Position numbers and translations under genes: made by a program
Notes under the pieces: model-generated
The model's database searches: none
What the model saw: the letters and a program-made list of their open reading frames with translations, nothing else
What the model was told of the DNA's origin: nothing
Origin: Candidatus Pelagisphaera phototrophica
Lineage (GTDB): Bacteria; Verrucomicrobiota; Verrucomicrobiia; Opitutales; Opitutaceae
Assembly (NCBI RefSeq): GCF_014529625.1
Contig: NZ_CP076039.1
Span: 1,178,001 to 1,242,000 of the forward strand
DNA length: 64,000 nucleotides
Direction of reading: 5' to 3'
Shown here: in pieces, positions 10,018 through 20,164 of the stretch
How the letters are laid out: the number at the start of each line of letters is the position of its first letter
Position numbering within the stretch: the first letter of the stretch is position 1

Positions 10018-11456
10018 GTTGGATGATGCTACTTAGTTTTAGGAGTTCTAGGGCCGGTGCTTGCACTGTTTCTCGGTGGAGAGATACGAGGGGAAAATGG
10101 GGCACAGCCCAGGCACTGGCCCTAAAATTGGGGATCTTTGTATCCGCGATTACCACGAGTTTTGGGCAGGATGAACGGCCGCCTGAAGAGCCGGATACGT
10201 TCGATCTCAAAACGGCACTCAGTTATGCTCTGGATAACAACTTCAACATTCGTCGAGCGATCGAGCAAATTGAGGAGCAGGAAGGGATAATCGTGGAAGT
10301 AAAAGCTCGGACGCGTCCCAGCTTGTCCTTGGATGCGAATTATCAAAAACTTGATGGGGGTCTGAGTGAGGTGGTTGAAGGATTCGGTATTGCGACGGAC
10401 AATACCTGGGGAATCAGCCTCAACCTGCGCCAGGCTCTCTACCAAGGGGGCGGCATTAAGGCGGCGTTGAAAGCTCAGGACCTGACGAGGGAATCAGTGA
10501 GGCTCTTTCTTGAAAGTACGATTATGGACGCCATGCTGGAAGTTACGACGCGGTACTACGGCACATTGCTGGCTCGTGACCAGATTGAAGTTGAAGAGCA
10601 AAATGTCGAGTTGCTTGAGGAAACCTTGGAAGATGCTCAGAATAGACTTAGAGCCGGGTCCGTTTCCGATTTTGAGGTTCTGCGAGCAGAAGTTTTATTG
10701 GCTAATGCGAAACCCGCCTTGATTCGTCGTCGTAGCGCATTTCGTGTCGCCATCGATCAACTACGCCGAAGTATCGGATATGGAAACTATCGCCGTGATT
10801 CGAATAATCTGGAGAAGGTTCCCGAGTTCTTGGGAGAGCTAAAATACGAACTGGTCGCCTACGACTTGGCGATTTGCCTAGATTTGGCCTTATCGAATCG
10901 CTCCGAACTGGAACGACTTCGCCTGATTGAAGAAGCCCGAGATGCCGGTTTGGAAATTGCCCGCTCAGACTACCGTCCCAGTGTTGATTTGATTGGAAGC
11001 TACGGAAAACGTAAGAGCAATTTTTCTGAATCTTTCGATGACGGGCCCGAAGGTTGGACCGTGGGCGTGGTGGCGACTTGGGACATCTTCGACGGGGCGG
11101 CTCGTAAAGGACGGGTGCGTCAAGCCCGCTCACAGTTGGAGCAATCTCGGATCGAGCGGGATTCTCTCCGCTTGGCGATCGAGGTTGAAGTGCGCCAGGC
11201 GATGTCAGAGTTCCGAGAGGCGGAGGAATTGGTGAACGCCGCCGCCAAGGCAGTCGAGCAAGCCGAGGAAGCGCTTCGTCTGGCGGATAGTCGCTATAAT
11301 GCGGGAGCGATAAACCAGCTTGATGTGTTTGAAGCCCGGTTTGCCTTAACCGATTCTAGAACGAATCGCCTCGAGGCTTATTACCGACATATTGTCGCGG
11401 TTGCGAATCTTAAGCGTGCCATGGGTGAAGATAAACCTGCACTCGATTCAAACTGA
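10014..11456 (+). CDS. TolC-family outer-membrane channel protein
   Basis: Up to 480 residues, starting in a 4-base overlap with the pump (ATGA), which implies translational coupling. The hydrophobic export segment sits late (about residues 34-50, ending SFGQ), so the true start may be further in. The mature part has the TolC layout: two repeats of long coiled-coil helices with alternating A, E, L and R and the motifs TFDLKTALSYALDNN, LRQALYQGG, WDIFDGAARKGRVRQARSQ and SRYNAGAINQLDVFEA. It would form the exit duct of the RND pump. Confidence 0.9.
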   Translation: MSWMMLLSFRSSRAGACTVSRWRDTRGKWGTAQALALKLGIFVSAITTSFGQDERPPEEPDTFDLKTALSYALDNNFNIRRAIEQIEEQEGIIVEVKARTRPSLSLDANYQKLDGGLSEVVEGFGIATDNTWGISLNLRQALYQGGGIKAALKAQDLTRESVRLFLESTIMDAMLEVTTRYYGTLLARDQIEVEEQNVELLEETLEDAQNRLRAGSVSDFEVLRAEVLLANAKPALIRRRSAFRVAIDQLRRSIGYGNYRRDSNNLEKVPEFLGELKYELVAYDLAICLDLALSNRSELERLRLIEEARDAGLEIARSDYRPSVDLIGSYGKRKSNFSESFDDGPEGWTVGVVATWDIFDGAARKGRVRQARSQLEQSRIERDSLRLAIEVEVRQAMSEFREAEELVNAAAKAVEQAEEALRLADSRYNAGAINQLDVFEARFALTDSRTNRLEAYYRHIVAVANLKRAMGEDKPALDSN

Positions 11457-11751
11457 AACCCGTACATTAATCTGATAGGATTAGTTACGAAAAAACCGTG
11501 ATTTTTCCTGTTTGTGCTTCTTCTCAAAGTTGGATGGATTCAGTCCTTTGCTAACATTTGAATGGCTCTCGAGCTCTCGCGCTTGACTTAAAGGGAGAGC
11601 TTACCTTGTTCGAGGCATCCCCGCTCTATTTCGATATTATTGATGAACGAACGATCGGCGACGAGCCCACTTGGGCTCGTTTGGCGATATCAGTGTACCG
11701 GTTGTTTGTACGATCATTGAAGGGACTGACTGCGTACAGTCAGACTCGGTC

Positions 11752-12237
11752 TTAGAATCTTTTCGATTGGTGTGCCCTCAACGCTTTCCTGGCAGCTCGA
11801 TCCACGAAGGTGAAGATTTTGTCGTTAGCATCTTTCTCTGAATTTCGTTTATGCCCCTTAACCTTCACCAACCGGCAATCGAGCCGGTCCATCCCTTTGA
11901 AGAATTCGCGATAAAGTTCGTGGTTACGGAGCTGTGAGCCCTTTTTAGATTTGAAGTTGTTCTCTTCGAGAGCCGATCGCCGCACTGGTAGTTGGACTAA
12001 GTTCTGAGAGTCCGTATATACTACTAAACTACCTCCAGAGGCTCCAATCTGGCTCAAAGCCCATAGTATATTTTGCAGCTCGAGTTTGGTTGAGGATGTG
12101 AAATCGAACTGTTTGACCTCGATCCTATTTTGGTAGTCTGTATTGGGAGCGGTGGCATCGATAAGCAAATAGGCTCCGAAACCGGTTTTCGATTTCGTGT
12201 CCACGCTGCCATCAATATAGAGTGCCCATTCTTTCAT
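11752..12237 (-). CDS. Ribonuclease HI-like protein
   Basis: Starting at ATG 12237 the protein has 161 residues and the RNase H fold. It has YIDGS with D9, TKLELQNILWAL with E53, VVYTDSQNL with D76, and VKGHK followed by DRAARKALR with H129 and D146. These are the four acidic residues plus histidine of two-metal RNA/DNA-hybrid cleavage. The upstream in-frame start at 12285 adds a tail without similarity and is rejected. Spacing between motifs resembles reverse-transcriptase-free bacterial RNase H relatives with a short insertion (FKSKKGSQLRNHELY). It stands alone between the efflux operon and a DUF1501 remnant. Confidence 0.82.
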   Translation of the reverse strand: MKEWALYIDGSVDTKSKTGFGAYLLIDATAPNTDYQNRIEVKQFDFTSSTKLELQNILWALSQIGASGGSLVVYTDSQNLVQLPVRRSALEENNFKSKKGSQLRNHELYREFFKGMDRLDCRLVKVKGHKRNSEKDANDKIFTFVDRAARKALRAHQSKRF

Positions 12238-12344
12238 TCTCAATCTTGTTGTGCCATTGAACCTGTGGAGGCAACTTATTCGCAACTGGGATTTTTACAG
12301 AAGAGCTTTGATAGCGTGATGGTAATGATGAGGATTCCGGGAAG

Positions 12345-12569
12345 GGTGGCGGCGGAAAAGGTGGAACCAGTTATGTGGCGACCGATGACTTTGGGCGGCG
12401 AGCGGAAGTGAATTCGATTTCGATTTGGGAGTTCCATTCAACGGTTCTGCATATTCTGGACCTCGACTGCAATCAGCTGTCTTGGTATAACAACGGCCTT
12501 GATCGGCGTCTGACCGATGTGCATGGACATAAGATTAAGGATGTTTCGGCGGGATTTACGGGAACTTAG
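12345..12569 (+). pseudogene. C-terminal fragment of a DUF1501 protein
   Basis: Seventy-four codons in one frame read a glycine-rich GGKGGTSYVATDDFG, then EFHSTVLHILDLDCNQLSW, then GLDRRLTDVHGHKIKDVSAG before the stop at 12569. This is the C-terminal signature of DUF1501 secreted proteins, which are abundant in Planctomycetota and Verrucomicrobiota. No upstream part of the family is present: the preceding sequence is the start of the RNase H gene on the other strand. Only the last fifth of the gene survives. Confidence 0.72.
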
Positions 12570-12666
12570 TGCGGTCAATGGCAACTTATGTATTGATTCG
12601 TCTGTTTGAAAATTCGTATTACAAACTACAGTGCGGCACGACGCTGCGATAAAATAGATAAGATTA

Positions 12667-12691
12667 ATCGCGGCGTAAAACCGCTCCTACA
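12667..12691 (-). repeat. REP-like element
   Basis: Read on the minus strand this is TGTAGGAGCGGTTTTACGCC followed by GCGAT. It closely matches two further copies at 20037-20062 and 20092-20119. The form, with a GGAGCGG core and a short complementary arm, is that of bacterial REP palindromes. It lies just upstream of the lipoprotein gene at 12710. Confidence 0.6.
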
Positions 12692-12709
12692 AGAAACCGG
12701 TTCAACTTT

Positions 12710-13912
12710 TTGATGAAAAACGTATTCTATGTCCCGATGGTCTTAATCGTTACGTCACTCTTGAGCGGCTGCTATAGTACATCGGAAAATTTGAGCGAAG
12801 CGGACTACGGTTCAAGAGCAACGACTTCGGGAAAGGAGACAGTTGCGGATTTATCGATCCCCTCTTCGACTTACGTGTTTGGCTGGGGAAGTCTTCCCGT
12901 TGGACTGGCTAGTCCGCGAGGGGGGACGACGCAAGGAACACCTGTAGAACTCGCACTCGCTAGAAAACTGCCCTTAGTTGAAATTGCTGCCGCAGCGAGT
13001 TCATTCGAAAAGGATAGGGCAGCCATTTTGTCACTGGCAGGCGACTACAAGACCAGTTTTCATTTTATGGAAACGCTGGGTCTCTATCCGGAGCACGAAC
13101 CCACGCGGCCCTATCATTCTTGGGCTACAGAGGAAATTCGCGTTTTGGAGGATAGGAGGGATTTCATTAGTCTGCAGCACACACTGGTCATGCATTTCGA
13201 GATGGACGATGGCTCTATAATGGCACCGATGGTGATGAAACATTGGAGACAAGACTGGACGTACGAAGATACGGATCTCCACACATTCAGAGGAAGTGCA
13301 TCATGGAGCCGTGAAAGCCGAGAACCGGAATCGGTCTCCGGCGGATGGTCGCAAGCGGTTTGGCAGGTGGACGATTCTCCCCGCTACGAAGTCATCGGAC
13401 GATGGACACACGATGGGAATCGATCGATTTGGACGGGTGAAAATTCATGGCGACCCCTGCCGCGACGCGAATATTCGGTTCGTGACGACTATGATGTGAT
13501 GGAAGGCTTTCATCGTATTGTCATTGTACCGACGGGCTGGATTCATGAGCAGAATAACTGGAAGCGGGTCGCTGGGGACGCTTCGGAGGCACCGGAATAC
13601 CGGGGACACGAATTAGGAATCGACCGATACGAGCGAATCGTTAGCCCAAGCCTGGATCGCTCGGATAGTTATTGGGAAAAAACCGGCCCCTATTGGCGCG
13701 AGGTTCGGGAAGCGTGGAAAGCCGTTTATGAAAAATGGGACCACTTCTCGCTGAAAAGTAAAGTCGAGAACCGCAGTCAATTTGAATACCATTTTGAATA
13801 CGCAGCCAAGCTGGAAGGGGGCGAGCCCTACGATCCTGCCAAGGGGGCGGCGTTTGCGCGGGAGACGATTGAATCCTTTCTCACAGAAGCGAAAGAGAAG
13901 GCACAGTATTAG
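12710..13912 (+). CDS. Lipoprotein of the DUF6607 type
   Basis: A 400-residue protein with a lipobox (LLSGC, cysteine near residue 21) and so probably lipid-anchored. The mature part is rich in W, R, D and E and holds the stretches MVMKHWRQDWTYE, VWQVDDSPRYEVIGRW, WRPLPRREYSVRDDYDV and PTGWIHEQNNWK. I recall these as conserved in the DUF6607 family, but no biochemical role is known to me. It stands alone between remnant DUF1501 sequence and the sulfatase-DUF1080 gene, with no tight operon partner. Confidence 0.7.
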   Translation: MMKNVFYVPMVLIVTSLLSGCYSTSENLSEADYGSRATTSGKETVADLSIPSSTYVFGWGSLPVGLASPRGGTTQGTPVELALARKLPLVEIAAAASSFEKDRAAILSLAGDYKTSFHFMETLGLYPEHEPTRPYHSWATEEIRVLEDRRDFISLQHTLVMHFEMDDGSIMAPMVMKHWRQDWTYEDTDLHTFRGSASWSRESREPESVSGGWSQAVWQVDDSPRYEVIGRWTHDGNRSIWTGENSWRPLPRREYSVRDDYDVMEGFHRIVIVPTGWIHEQNNWKRVAGDASEAPEYRGHELGIDRYERIVSPSLDRSDSYWEKTGPYWREVREAWKAVYEKWDHFSLKSKVENRSQFEYHFEYAAKLEGGEPYDPAKGAAFARETIESFLTEAKEKAQY

Positions 13913-14063
13913 CTCGATTTTGGATCCCAGGACTCCTTTTTTCCAATACGATGCGGGAAATACTTCTATGGGGCTTGTTTTACAGATTGCCAATGAGGTG
14001 ACCTCAATGGATCGTCACACTAGTAATTCCGCCTGACCTTAGTCTGTCTAGAAATTCAATAAC

Positions 14064-16256
14064 GTGATGAATCGAGCTATTTTTTATCTTAGCCTAACGC
14101 TTACTTTTTCGGCCTGCCTGTGGGGTGCGGACAAGCCGAATATTGTCTTCTTTTTTGCGGATGATCAAACGACTGATACCTTGGGTTGCTACGGGAACGA
14201 CATCATTCAAACCCCGAATATCGACTCGCTCGCGGAGCAGGGTACTCTTTTTAGGAATGCCTTTGTGAGCCAGTCGATTTGCTGGGTTAGCCGCACGACG
14301 ATTCTAACGGGATTGACAGGTCGCAGTTATGGAGAACCGGGAAATCCGGATTTAGCACGAGCCAGTGCGGTTGAAACTTTGGTATCAGATATCCTTCGAG
14401 AAGAAGGTTATCGCACAGGGTATTTTGGCAAGTGGCACGCGAAGATGCCGAAAGGCTACAAGCCTGAGGATCATTTCGACGAAATGGAGATCATTTTCCG
14501 AAATCCATTTTACAAGAAGATGCCTGATGGAAGCCTTCGGCATGAAACGGAGGTAATCGTTGACCGTGGTATCGATTTCATCAAGCGCCAGCCAAAAGAC
14601 CAGCCTTTCGCTCTGAACCTCTGGTTTAGCGCTGCCCATGCGGAAGACAGTGACCGCCGCCCAGGAATCGGGCAGTTCCCCTGGCCGCGAGCAATGGACG
14701 GAACATATGATGATGTTGAATTCAAAGCGCCTCGGTTAAGTGATCCGGCCATATTCGAAGCTCAGCCGGATTTTCTCAAAACGACAATTAATCGAGAGCG
14801 CTATTTCTGGAGATGGAACACTCCGGAAAAGTACGAGTTGAACATGCGTGCCTACTACCGGATGATCAGTGGAATCGACGGGGCAATCGGGCGTTTCATG
14901 GAAGCTCTTGAGGAAGCCGGTTTGGCGGACAATACGATTATCGTGTATTCCGCGGATAATGGATACCATATGGGTAATAGAGGATTCGCTGGTAAATGGT
15001 TGCATTACGAAGAGTCTCTACGAGTACCTTTAATCATATTTGATCCACGTGTATCCCAAAAAGAGAAAGGCCAGGTGACGGATTCACTGGCTCTTAATTT
15101 AGACTTTCCCTCAACCTTTCTCGATTGGGCCGGAGCGGAGATTCCCGATCGATATCAGGGGAGAAGTCTCGAGCCGATCGTGTCAAAGGGAACGCCCAAA
15201 GACTGGCGCAAGGAAACGTTCCATGAGCACTTTGCGGTAAGGCATAGGAGTCCGGCGTTTGAAGGGATCCGCAATGAGCAGTTTAAGTACGCACGGTACT
15301 TTGATCACGGAAATTACGAATTTCTACACGACCTGAAAAGCGATCCCGATGAGCTCGTTAACCTAGCAAGCCACCCCGAATACGCGGATATCTTGAAAAC
15401 CATGCGCCAACGTACTGATAGGCGAGTGGAAGAGTTGGGTGGTCCTCTCGTCGCCCCGGCTAGTAAATTCACCCATTCGACGCCACCCTATCCCTATGCC
15501 TCAGCCGCCGTTACGAATAAGCCGGGAGGAGATGGTTACCAAAATCTCCTCGAGGGCTCGATAGGTAGGAATTGGACAGGTAACTTGGAGTACTGGTCTC
15601 TAGATAATGGCATTCTCAAGGGGACGACCAATGGGAGCCTGAAAGCAAACAGCTTTCTCAGTTGGAAGGGATCGACGGTTCGCAATTTCGACCTAAAGGT
15701 GAAGGTGAGAGTCAGTAAGGGGGGCAACAGTGGGATTCAGTATCGCGGTCAGTCGCGTCCCTATTTGGGTTTGGATGTTGTATCCGGATATCAATGCGAT
15801 GTGGTTGCAAACATTTCGAAGTATAATGGAATGCTCTACGAAGAGAAGGGGCGTCGTATCCTTTCGCACACGGGCGAGAAAGTGATTGTTGATGAAGATG
15901 GGCGGCCATGGGTTACGGAAATGATGCCAGTAATGGAATTTCCTCCCCGCGAATGGCACGAGTACCGGGTTCGAGTAATTGGAAATCACCACCAACATTG
16001 GATCAATGGTCACAAGACCGCAGACTTGCTAGACTTTGATGTTGCGGGACGTTCGCTCGATGGTGTGCTCGCCGTGCAAGTGCATGTGGGTCCGGCAATG
16101 ACCATCGAATACAAGGATTTCAAAATTAAGCACTTGCCTGACAATTTGCCATTGAAGTCTGCGAAGAATCATCCCATTCCAGCGACTGCTCATGGAGTAC
16201 GTCCGCAAGGAAAGCTGCCCCCCGACTGGAAAGCGCCGATATATGGCGAGCTTTAG
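14064..16256 (+). CDS. Sulfatase fused to a DUF1080 (3-keto-disaccharide hydrolase) domain
   Basis: A 730-residue exported protein with two domains. After the signal peptide (about 1-21), residues 22-465 are an S1 sulfatase: FADDQ at 31-35 binds metal, and the active-site motif is CWVSR at 73-77. In that motif the usual proline or alanine is replaced by valine, a form seen in other PVC and Bacteroidota sulfatases. Residues about 485-690 form a concanavalin-like DUF1080 domain (NGILKGTTNGSL, KGGNSGIQYRGQSRPY, EWHEYRVRVIGNHHQHWING, IEYKDFKIKHL). One chain would thus join desulfation with binding or cleavage of the glycan. The PQQ-like gene follows closely. Confidence 0.88.
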   Translation: MMNRAIFYLSLTLTFSACLWGADKPNIVFFFADDQTTDTLGCYGNDIIQTPNIDSLAEQGTLFRNAFVSQSICWVSRTTILTGLTGRSYGEPGNPDLARASAVETLVSDILREEGYRTGYFGKWHAKMPKGYKPEDHFDEMEIIFRNPFYKKMPDGSLRHETEVIVDRGIDFIKRQPKDQPFALNLWFSAAHAEDSDRRPGIGQFPWPRAMDGTYDDVEFKAPRLSDPAIFEAQPDFLKTTINRERYFWRWNTPEKYELNMRAYYRMISGIDGAIGRFMEALEEAGLADNTIIVYSADNGYHMGNRGFAGKWLHYEESLRVPLIIFDPRVSQKEKGQVTDSLALNLDFPSTFLDWAGAEIPDRYQGRSLEPIVSKGTPKDWRKETFHEHFAVRHRSPAFEGIRNEQFKYARYFDHGNYEFLHDLKSDPDELVNLASHPEYADILKTMRQRTDRRVEELGGPLVAPASKFTHSTPPYPYASAAVTNKPGGDGYQNLLEGSIGRNWTGNLEYWSLDNGILKGTTNGSLKANSFLSWKGSTVRNFDLKVKVRVSKGGNSGIQYRGQSRPYLGLDVVSGYQCDVVANISKYNGMLYEEKGRRILSHTGEKVIVDEDGRPWVTEMMPVMEFPPREWHEYRVRVIGNHHQHWINGHKTADLLDFDVAGRSLDGVLAVQVHVGPAMTIEYKDFKIKHLPDNLPLKSAKNHPIPATAHGVRPQGKLPPDWKAPIYGEL

Positions 16257-16300
16257 TTTGAAGAGTGACGCAATCTGAATTTGGAACTGAACTACCCATT

Positions 16301-17572
16301 ATGAGCACACGATTTTTTATCTCTTTGCTATCGATCATTAGCCTTATTTCCGTGTCGCAATCCTCTTATGGAAAGCTGGACGAGTGGCCAAAATACCGGG
16401 GACCGGCTGAGCAAGGTGTCTCGGAGGCCGTGAATGTTCCTATCGAGTGGTCAACTGAGAAAAATATTGTATGGAAAAGCGAAATACCGGGAAGAGGATG
16501 GTCATCCCCATTGTTGATTGACGGGAAGATCGTACTAACAACGGCAATGGAGGAAACGGTTAATGACTTGCACGATCTGAAGGTACTGCAAGTAGATGCA
16601 AAAACCGGTGAAATCCTTTGGTTAAAGACAGTATTGCACGCCACCATAGAGGAGGGTCAGGATCGACATCCTAAAAACAGTTTGGCCAGTCCTACTCCAG
16701 CGATGGAGGATGGGGTGATATATGCTCATTTTGGCCATATGGGGACCGTAGCTCTCGATTTTGATACGGGAGAAACATTGTGGAAACAGAAAATTTCCTA
16801 CACCGCTAAAAACGGAGCAGGGGGCAGCCCTGTAGTGGTAGACGACCTACTTGTCTTTACGACAGACAGCTTTGAGGAACCGGTGGTTACGGCTCTTTAC
16901 AAAGAAACGGGCAAGATTGCGTGGCGCACAACGCGAAGTCATCAGGTTAAGAACAATTTTTCACATGGCACGCCATTGGTGATTGAGAATGGTGGTCGTA
17001 CCGAAATTATAAGCCCAGGCAGTGGCATGGTGGGCGCCTATCGTCCGGAAGACGGAAAGGAAACCTGGCTCGTACGTTACCCGATGGGATTCTCGATGTC
17101 GACCCGCCCCATATACGTCGATGGCGTTCTCTACATGGGTACCGGTTTTTCGCGCCCCAGCTTCTATGCCATTCGAGTCGATGGAGCAACGGGCGACTTA
17201 ACCGATACCCACGTGAAATGGATGTACCACAAAAGCATGCCTAAGACGCCATCCCCAAATTTCGTCAACGGTAGCGTGATTACTCTAGAGGATGACGGTC
17301 GGCTTCAGAGTCTCGACGCAGAGACGGGTGAGTTGCGGTGGATGGAGCCGCTTAGAGGCAAGTTTTCCGCGTCGCCGGTTCAAGTGGGCGATCTTCTGTA
17401 TATTGTCAGCGAAGAGGGGCTTTGCTTGGTTATTCGTTTGCGGGATGATGGCTGTGAGATAATTTCTGAAATGGAAATGGGAGAAGAGACACTGGCCTCA
17501 CCGGCTGTCGTGGATAACACGATCTATCTCCGGACAAGGCACCATTTGTGGAAGATTTCTGGGGACAGCTAG
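16301..17572 (+). CDS. Exported PQQ-like beta-propeller protein
   Basis: From ATG 16301 the product has 423 residues and a signal peptide (residues 1-24). An in-frame ATG at 16265 would add residues in front of the signal and is rejected. The chain has repeated propeller blades with the pattern DxxTGExxW: DAKTGEILWLKT, DFDTGETLWKQKI, YKETGKIAWRTTR and DAETGELRWMEPL. It belongs to the PQQ-like family that includes BamB-like and dehydrogenase-like proteins. No quinone-binding residues stand out, so it may be structural or carbohydrate-binding. It follows the sulfatase-DUF1080 gene by 44 bases. Confidence 0.82.
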   Translation: MSTRFFISLLSIISLISVSQSSYGKLDEWPKYRGPAEQGVSEAVNVPIEWSTEKNIVWKSEIPGRGWSSPLLIDGKIVLTTAMEETVNDLHDLKVLQVDAKTGEILWLKTVLHATIEEGQDRHPKNSLASPTPAMEDGVIYAHFGHMGTVALDFDTGETLWKQKISYTAKNGAGGSPVVVDDLLVFTTDSFEEPVVTALYKETGKIAWRTTRSHQVKNNFSHGTPLVIENGGRTEIISPGSGMVGAYRPEDGKETWLVRYPMGFSMSTRPIYVDGVLYMGTGFSRPSFYAIRVDGATGDLTDTHVKWMYHKSMPKTPSPNFVNGSVITLEDDGRLQSLDAETGELRWMEPLRGKFSASPVQVGDLLYIVSEEGLCLVIRLRDDGCEIISEMEMGEETLASPAVVDNTIYLRTRHHLWKISGDS

Positions 17573-17574
17573 AC

Positions 17575-17685
17575 GAGTGGATTAAAGAGCACGATGACCC
17601 TTTTTATTCCATGTCAACGACGCCATTAGATCCGGGCGAAGCGAAGACTATTTTGAAAGGCTACGACCCAACCAAAGGGTCTTGA
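17575..17685 (+). pseudogene. Short coding remnant, sulfatase C-terminus-like
   Basis: After the PQQ stop one frame reads DEWIKEHDDPFYSMSTT and then PGEAKTILKGYDPTKGS before TGA. The beginning resembles sulfatase tails, such as LTEWTESQGDELL in the enzyme at 3671. The match is short, so this is a weak call. It may instead be chance reading of spacer. Confidence 0.28.
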
Positions 17686-17730
17686 ATCGGTGCTCTCCAG
17701 CCTGCATTAAACTAAGCTTCCCCAATCCTC

Positions 17731-19254
17731 ATGAATCCCACCATTATCCAAATCGACCCGGTAGACAATGTGGCGATAGTCGCCAATGACGAGGGTCTTC
17801 CATCTGGGACCTTGATCGCTGGAGGGATCACGCTGAGGGAGTTTGTGCCTCAGGGGCATAAAGTAGCTCTGTCGTTCATTCAAAAGGACAGCCCTATTAT
17901 CCGCTTTGGCGAAGTGATTGGCTGGGCGCTTGAAGACCGGCTAGAGGGATCGTGGCTCAATGAACGCAACATTCGTATGCCGGAGTCGCCCGGATTGTAC
18001 GATTTGTCCTGGGGCGGCCGCGAACGGGAGACGCTGCTTCCTTTGGAAAGGTTGACCTTTGAGGGATATCGTAATGCGGATGGATCTGTCGGGACAAAAA
18101 ACGTGCTGGGTATTGTGACCAGCGTGCAGTGTGTCACCGGGGTTGCGGATCATGTCGTCGCGAAGGCCAAGCGGGAATTGCTTCCGAAGTATCCGAATGT
18201 CGATGACATCGTAGCGATTACGCATGCCTTTGGCTGCGGGGTGGCCATCCAGGCTCCCGATGCGGCGATTCCGACTCGCACGCTTATGAATCTAGCGAAG
18301 AACCCGAATCTCGGAGGTGAAGTACTGGTTTTGGGGCTGGGGTGCGAGAAGCTTCAGCCCGCCAAGCTCGTTCCAGAAGGACATGACCAAAAGGATGATA
18401 TGGTCTGCTTGCAGGAGGTTCAGGAGGAAGGTTTCGGGGGCATGGTAAATCGGCTCATGACGATGGTCGAAACCAGGCTCGCTAAACTGGACCAAAGGCG
18501 TCGGGAGACCTGTCCGGTCAGCGATTTGGTTGTGGGACTTCAGTGTGGAGGAAGCGATGCGTTTTCCGGAGTTACAGCCAATCCAGCAGTTGGCTACGCG
18601 GCCGATTGCATCGTTCGGGCAGGAGGGACGGTATTGTTTTCCGAGGTCACGGAAGTGAGAGATGCCATCCATCTTCTCACGGCCCGGGCGTCGAATGAGG
18701 ACGTTGCTGAGGCTTTGATTCGAGAAATGTCATGGTACGACAATTACCTGGAAAGAGGGAGTTCAGATCGGTCGGCTAACACCTCACCGGGAAATAAGAT
18801 CGGCGGCCTTTCGAACATCGTTGAAAAAGCACTCGGCTCTATAATCAAATCTGGGAGGAGTCCGATAGCGGACGTTCTGGGACATGGTGAAAGGGTGAAG
18901 AAAAAGGGGCTGGTTTTCGCCGCAACACCCGCAAGCGACTTCGTGTGTGGGACGCAACAACTAGCTTCGGGGATCGCTCTCCAGGTATTTACAACAGGGA
19001 GAGGAACTCCCTACAGTTTGGCGATGGCGCCGGTGATTAAAGTTTCAAGCCGGACGACCTTGAGCCAGCGCTGGTTTGATTTGATCGACCTGGATGCCGG
19101 CACAATTGCGACAGGAGATGCGACAATCGAAGAAGTGGGGGAAGCCCTTTTCCACAAAATTCTCGATGTAGCTAGTGGAAGGGCGAAGACGGCCGCTGAC
19201 ACTTTAGGTTTGGCAAATGACATGGTCGTCTTCAATCCGGCTCCAATTACCTGA
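17731..19254 (+). CDS. uxaA: UxaA-family altronate/galactarate dehydratase
   Basis: A 507-residue protein with both parts of the family. An N-terminal SAF-like domain (about 1-95, with [16 protein letters not shown]) is followed by the catalytic domain starting [19 protein letters not shown]. Iron-binding cysteines are plausible in [18 protein letters not shown] and [12 protein letters not shown]. The family dehydrates altronate or galactarate to a 2-keto-3-deoxy acid, and some members act on related acid sugars. It complements the two enolase-type dehydratases in this window. It stands alone on the plus strand. Confidence 0.9.
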   Translation: MNPTIIQIDPVDNVAIVANDEGLPSGTLIAGGITLREFVPQGHKVALSFIQKDSPIIRFGEVIGWALEDRLEGSWLNERNIRMPESPGLYDLSWGGRERETLLPLERLTFEGYRNADGSVGTKNVLGIVTSVQCVTGVADHVVAKAKRELLPKYPNVDDIVAITHAFGCGVAIQAPDAAIPTRTLMNLAKNPNLGGEVLVLGLGCEKLQPAKLVPEGHDQKDDMVCLQEVQEEGFGGMVNRLMTMVETRLAKLDQRRRETCPVSDLVVGLQCGGSDAFSGVTANPAVGYAADCIVRAGGTVLFSEVTEVRDAIHLLTARASNEDVAEALIREMSWYDNYLERGSSDRSANTSPGNKIGGLSNIVEKALGSIIKSGRSPIADVLGHGERVKKKGLVFAATPASDFVCGTQQLASGIALQVFTTGRGTPYSLAMAPVIKVSSRTTLSQRWFDLIDLDAGTIATGDATIEEVGEALFHKILDVASGRAKTAADTLGLANDMVVFNPAPIT

Positions 19255-19399
19255 GGCGCCATTGAATCAGGAAGGAACGAATGCGGCTGACTAGGGATAG
19301 TCAACCCTACCTTTTTGACCTGTAGGACACATTTTCAGAATTAGCTTTCGAGAAAGGCTCCAGCTCTGCCTCAGCCCAGGGTACGGTTGGACCCTGGGC

Positions 19400-19800
19400 T
19401 TAGATTCGCAGCTGACTGATAGCTTTCGACTCTATGGGTTCCGTGTCATTGGCCCATTCTCGTCGGACATAAGTTAATACTGAGGCAGTGTCGGAGTTGC
19501 TCAGGTTTGCAAGTGGTGGCATGATTGGTTGCGCATCCGGAGCCGCAACCCTCTTGCCGCTGACCGTGATGGGACCGGTAAGTCCATGGAAAAGAACACG
19601 GGCGAGGGGTTCTGGATTACCCACGGCCCAATCGGAACCTGCTAGTGGAGGGACCAGTAGTTTCATGCCTTGACATTAACCTCCATGACAGGCGACACAG
19701 GAATTGAGGTATATCTGCCTTCCTCTTGCGAAAGGGGCCTGTTCTTTGGGCGTTAGGGGACGAATGCCTGCTTTATCCAAATACGCAGGTTTGTGTCTTT
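19400..19800 (-). pseudogene. Decayed cytochrome c domain of a PVC-type dehydrogenase
   Basis: Read on the minus strand, one frame gives RPLTPKEQAPFARGRQIY, the haem site CVACHGG, then a TAA stop. The same frame continues with CQGMKLLVPPLAGSDW and VLTYVRREWANDTEPIES. This is the class I cytochrome c domain that ends many PVC sugar dehydrogenases, complete with a methionine-ligand region. The in-frame stop directly after the haem motif and the lack of an upstream dehydrogenase mark it as a relic. Confidence 0.72.
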
Positions 19801-20036
19801 TCGATGCCCTTGAGGCTGGGTGTAGAACCGTCCTGTCACTTTTGTTCAAGGATCAAGGGGCTAGACAGTCTTAGGTTGAAAAATAGGGATAGCCTATTTG
19901 GCAGCAGGTGATCTCCGAGTACCCATTATACTCATCCCTACCGTGGCGGCCTAGGGAGCTGTGTGGTGGAAATGCATTAGTTGGGATTCGGATACGTTAG
20001 GCTTAATCTATGGGGCAGCAGACTACAACGAGTCAG

Positions 20037-20119
20037 TGTAGGAGCGGCTTTACCCTACGATCACTCTTACAGACAATGGTCACATGCATTGGATGTCGCG
20101 GTGTAAAACTGCTCCTATA
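20037..20119. repeat. Inverted pair of REP-like elements (REPIN-like)
   Basis: Positions 20037-20062 read TGTAGGAGCGGCTTTACCCT and onward. Positions 20092-20119 carry the reverse complement of the same element with a few changes (TCGCGGTGTAAAACTGCTCC). The two face each other across about 30 bases. A single relative is at 12667-12691. Inverted REP pairs are mobilised in trans by RAYT transposases in other bacteria, but none is encoded here. Confidence 0.6.
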
Positions 20120-20164
20120 ATTATTGAACAAGAGGTTGCAGTATAACAGACTGCGACTTGGGGT

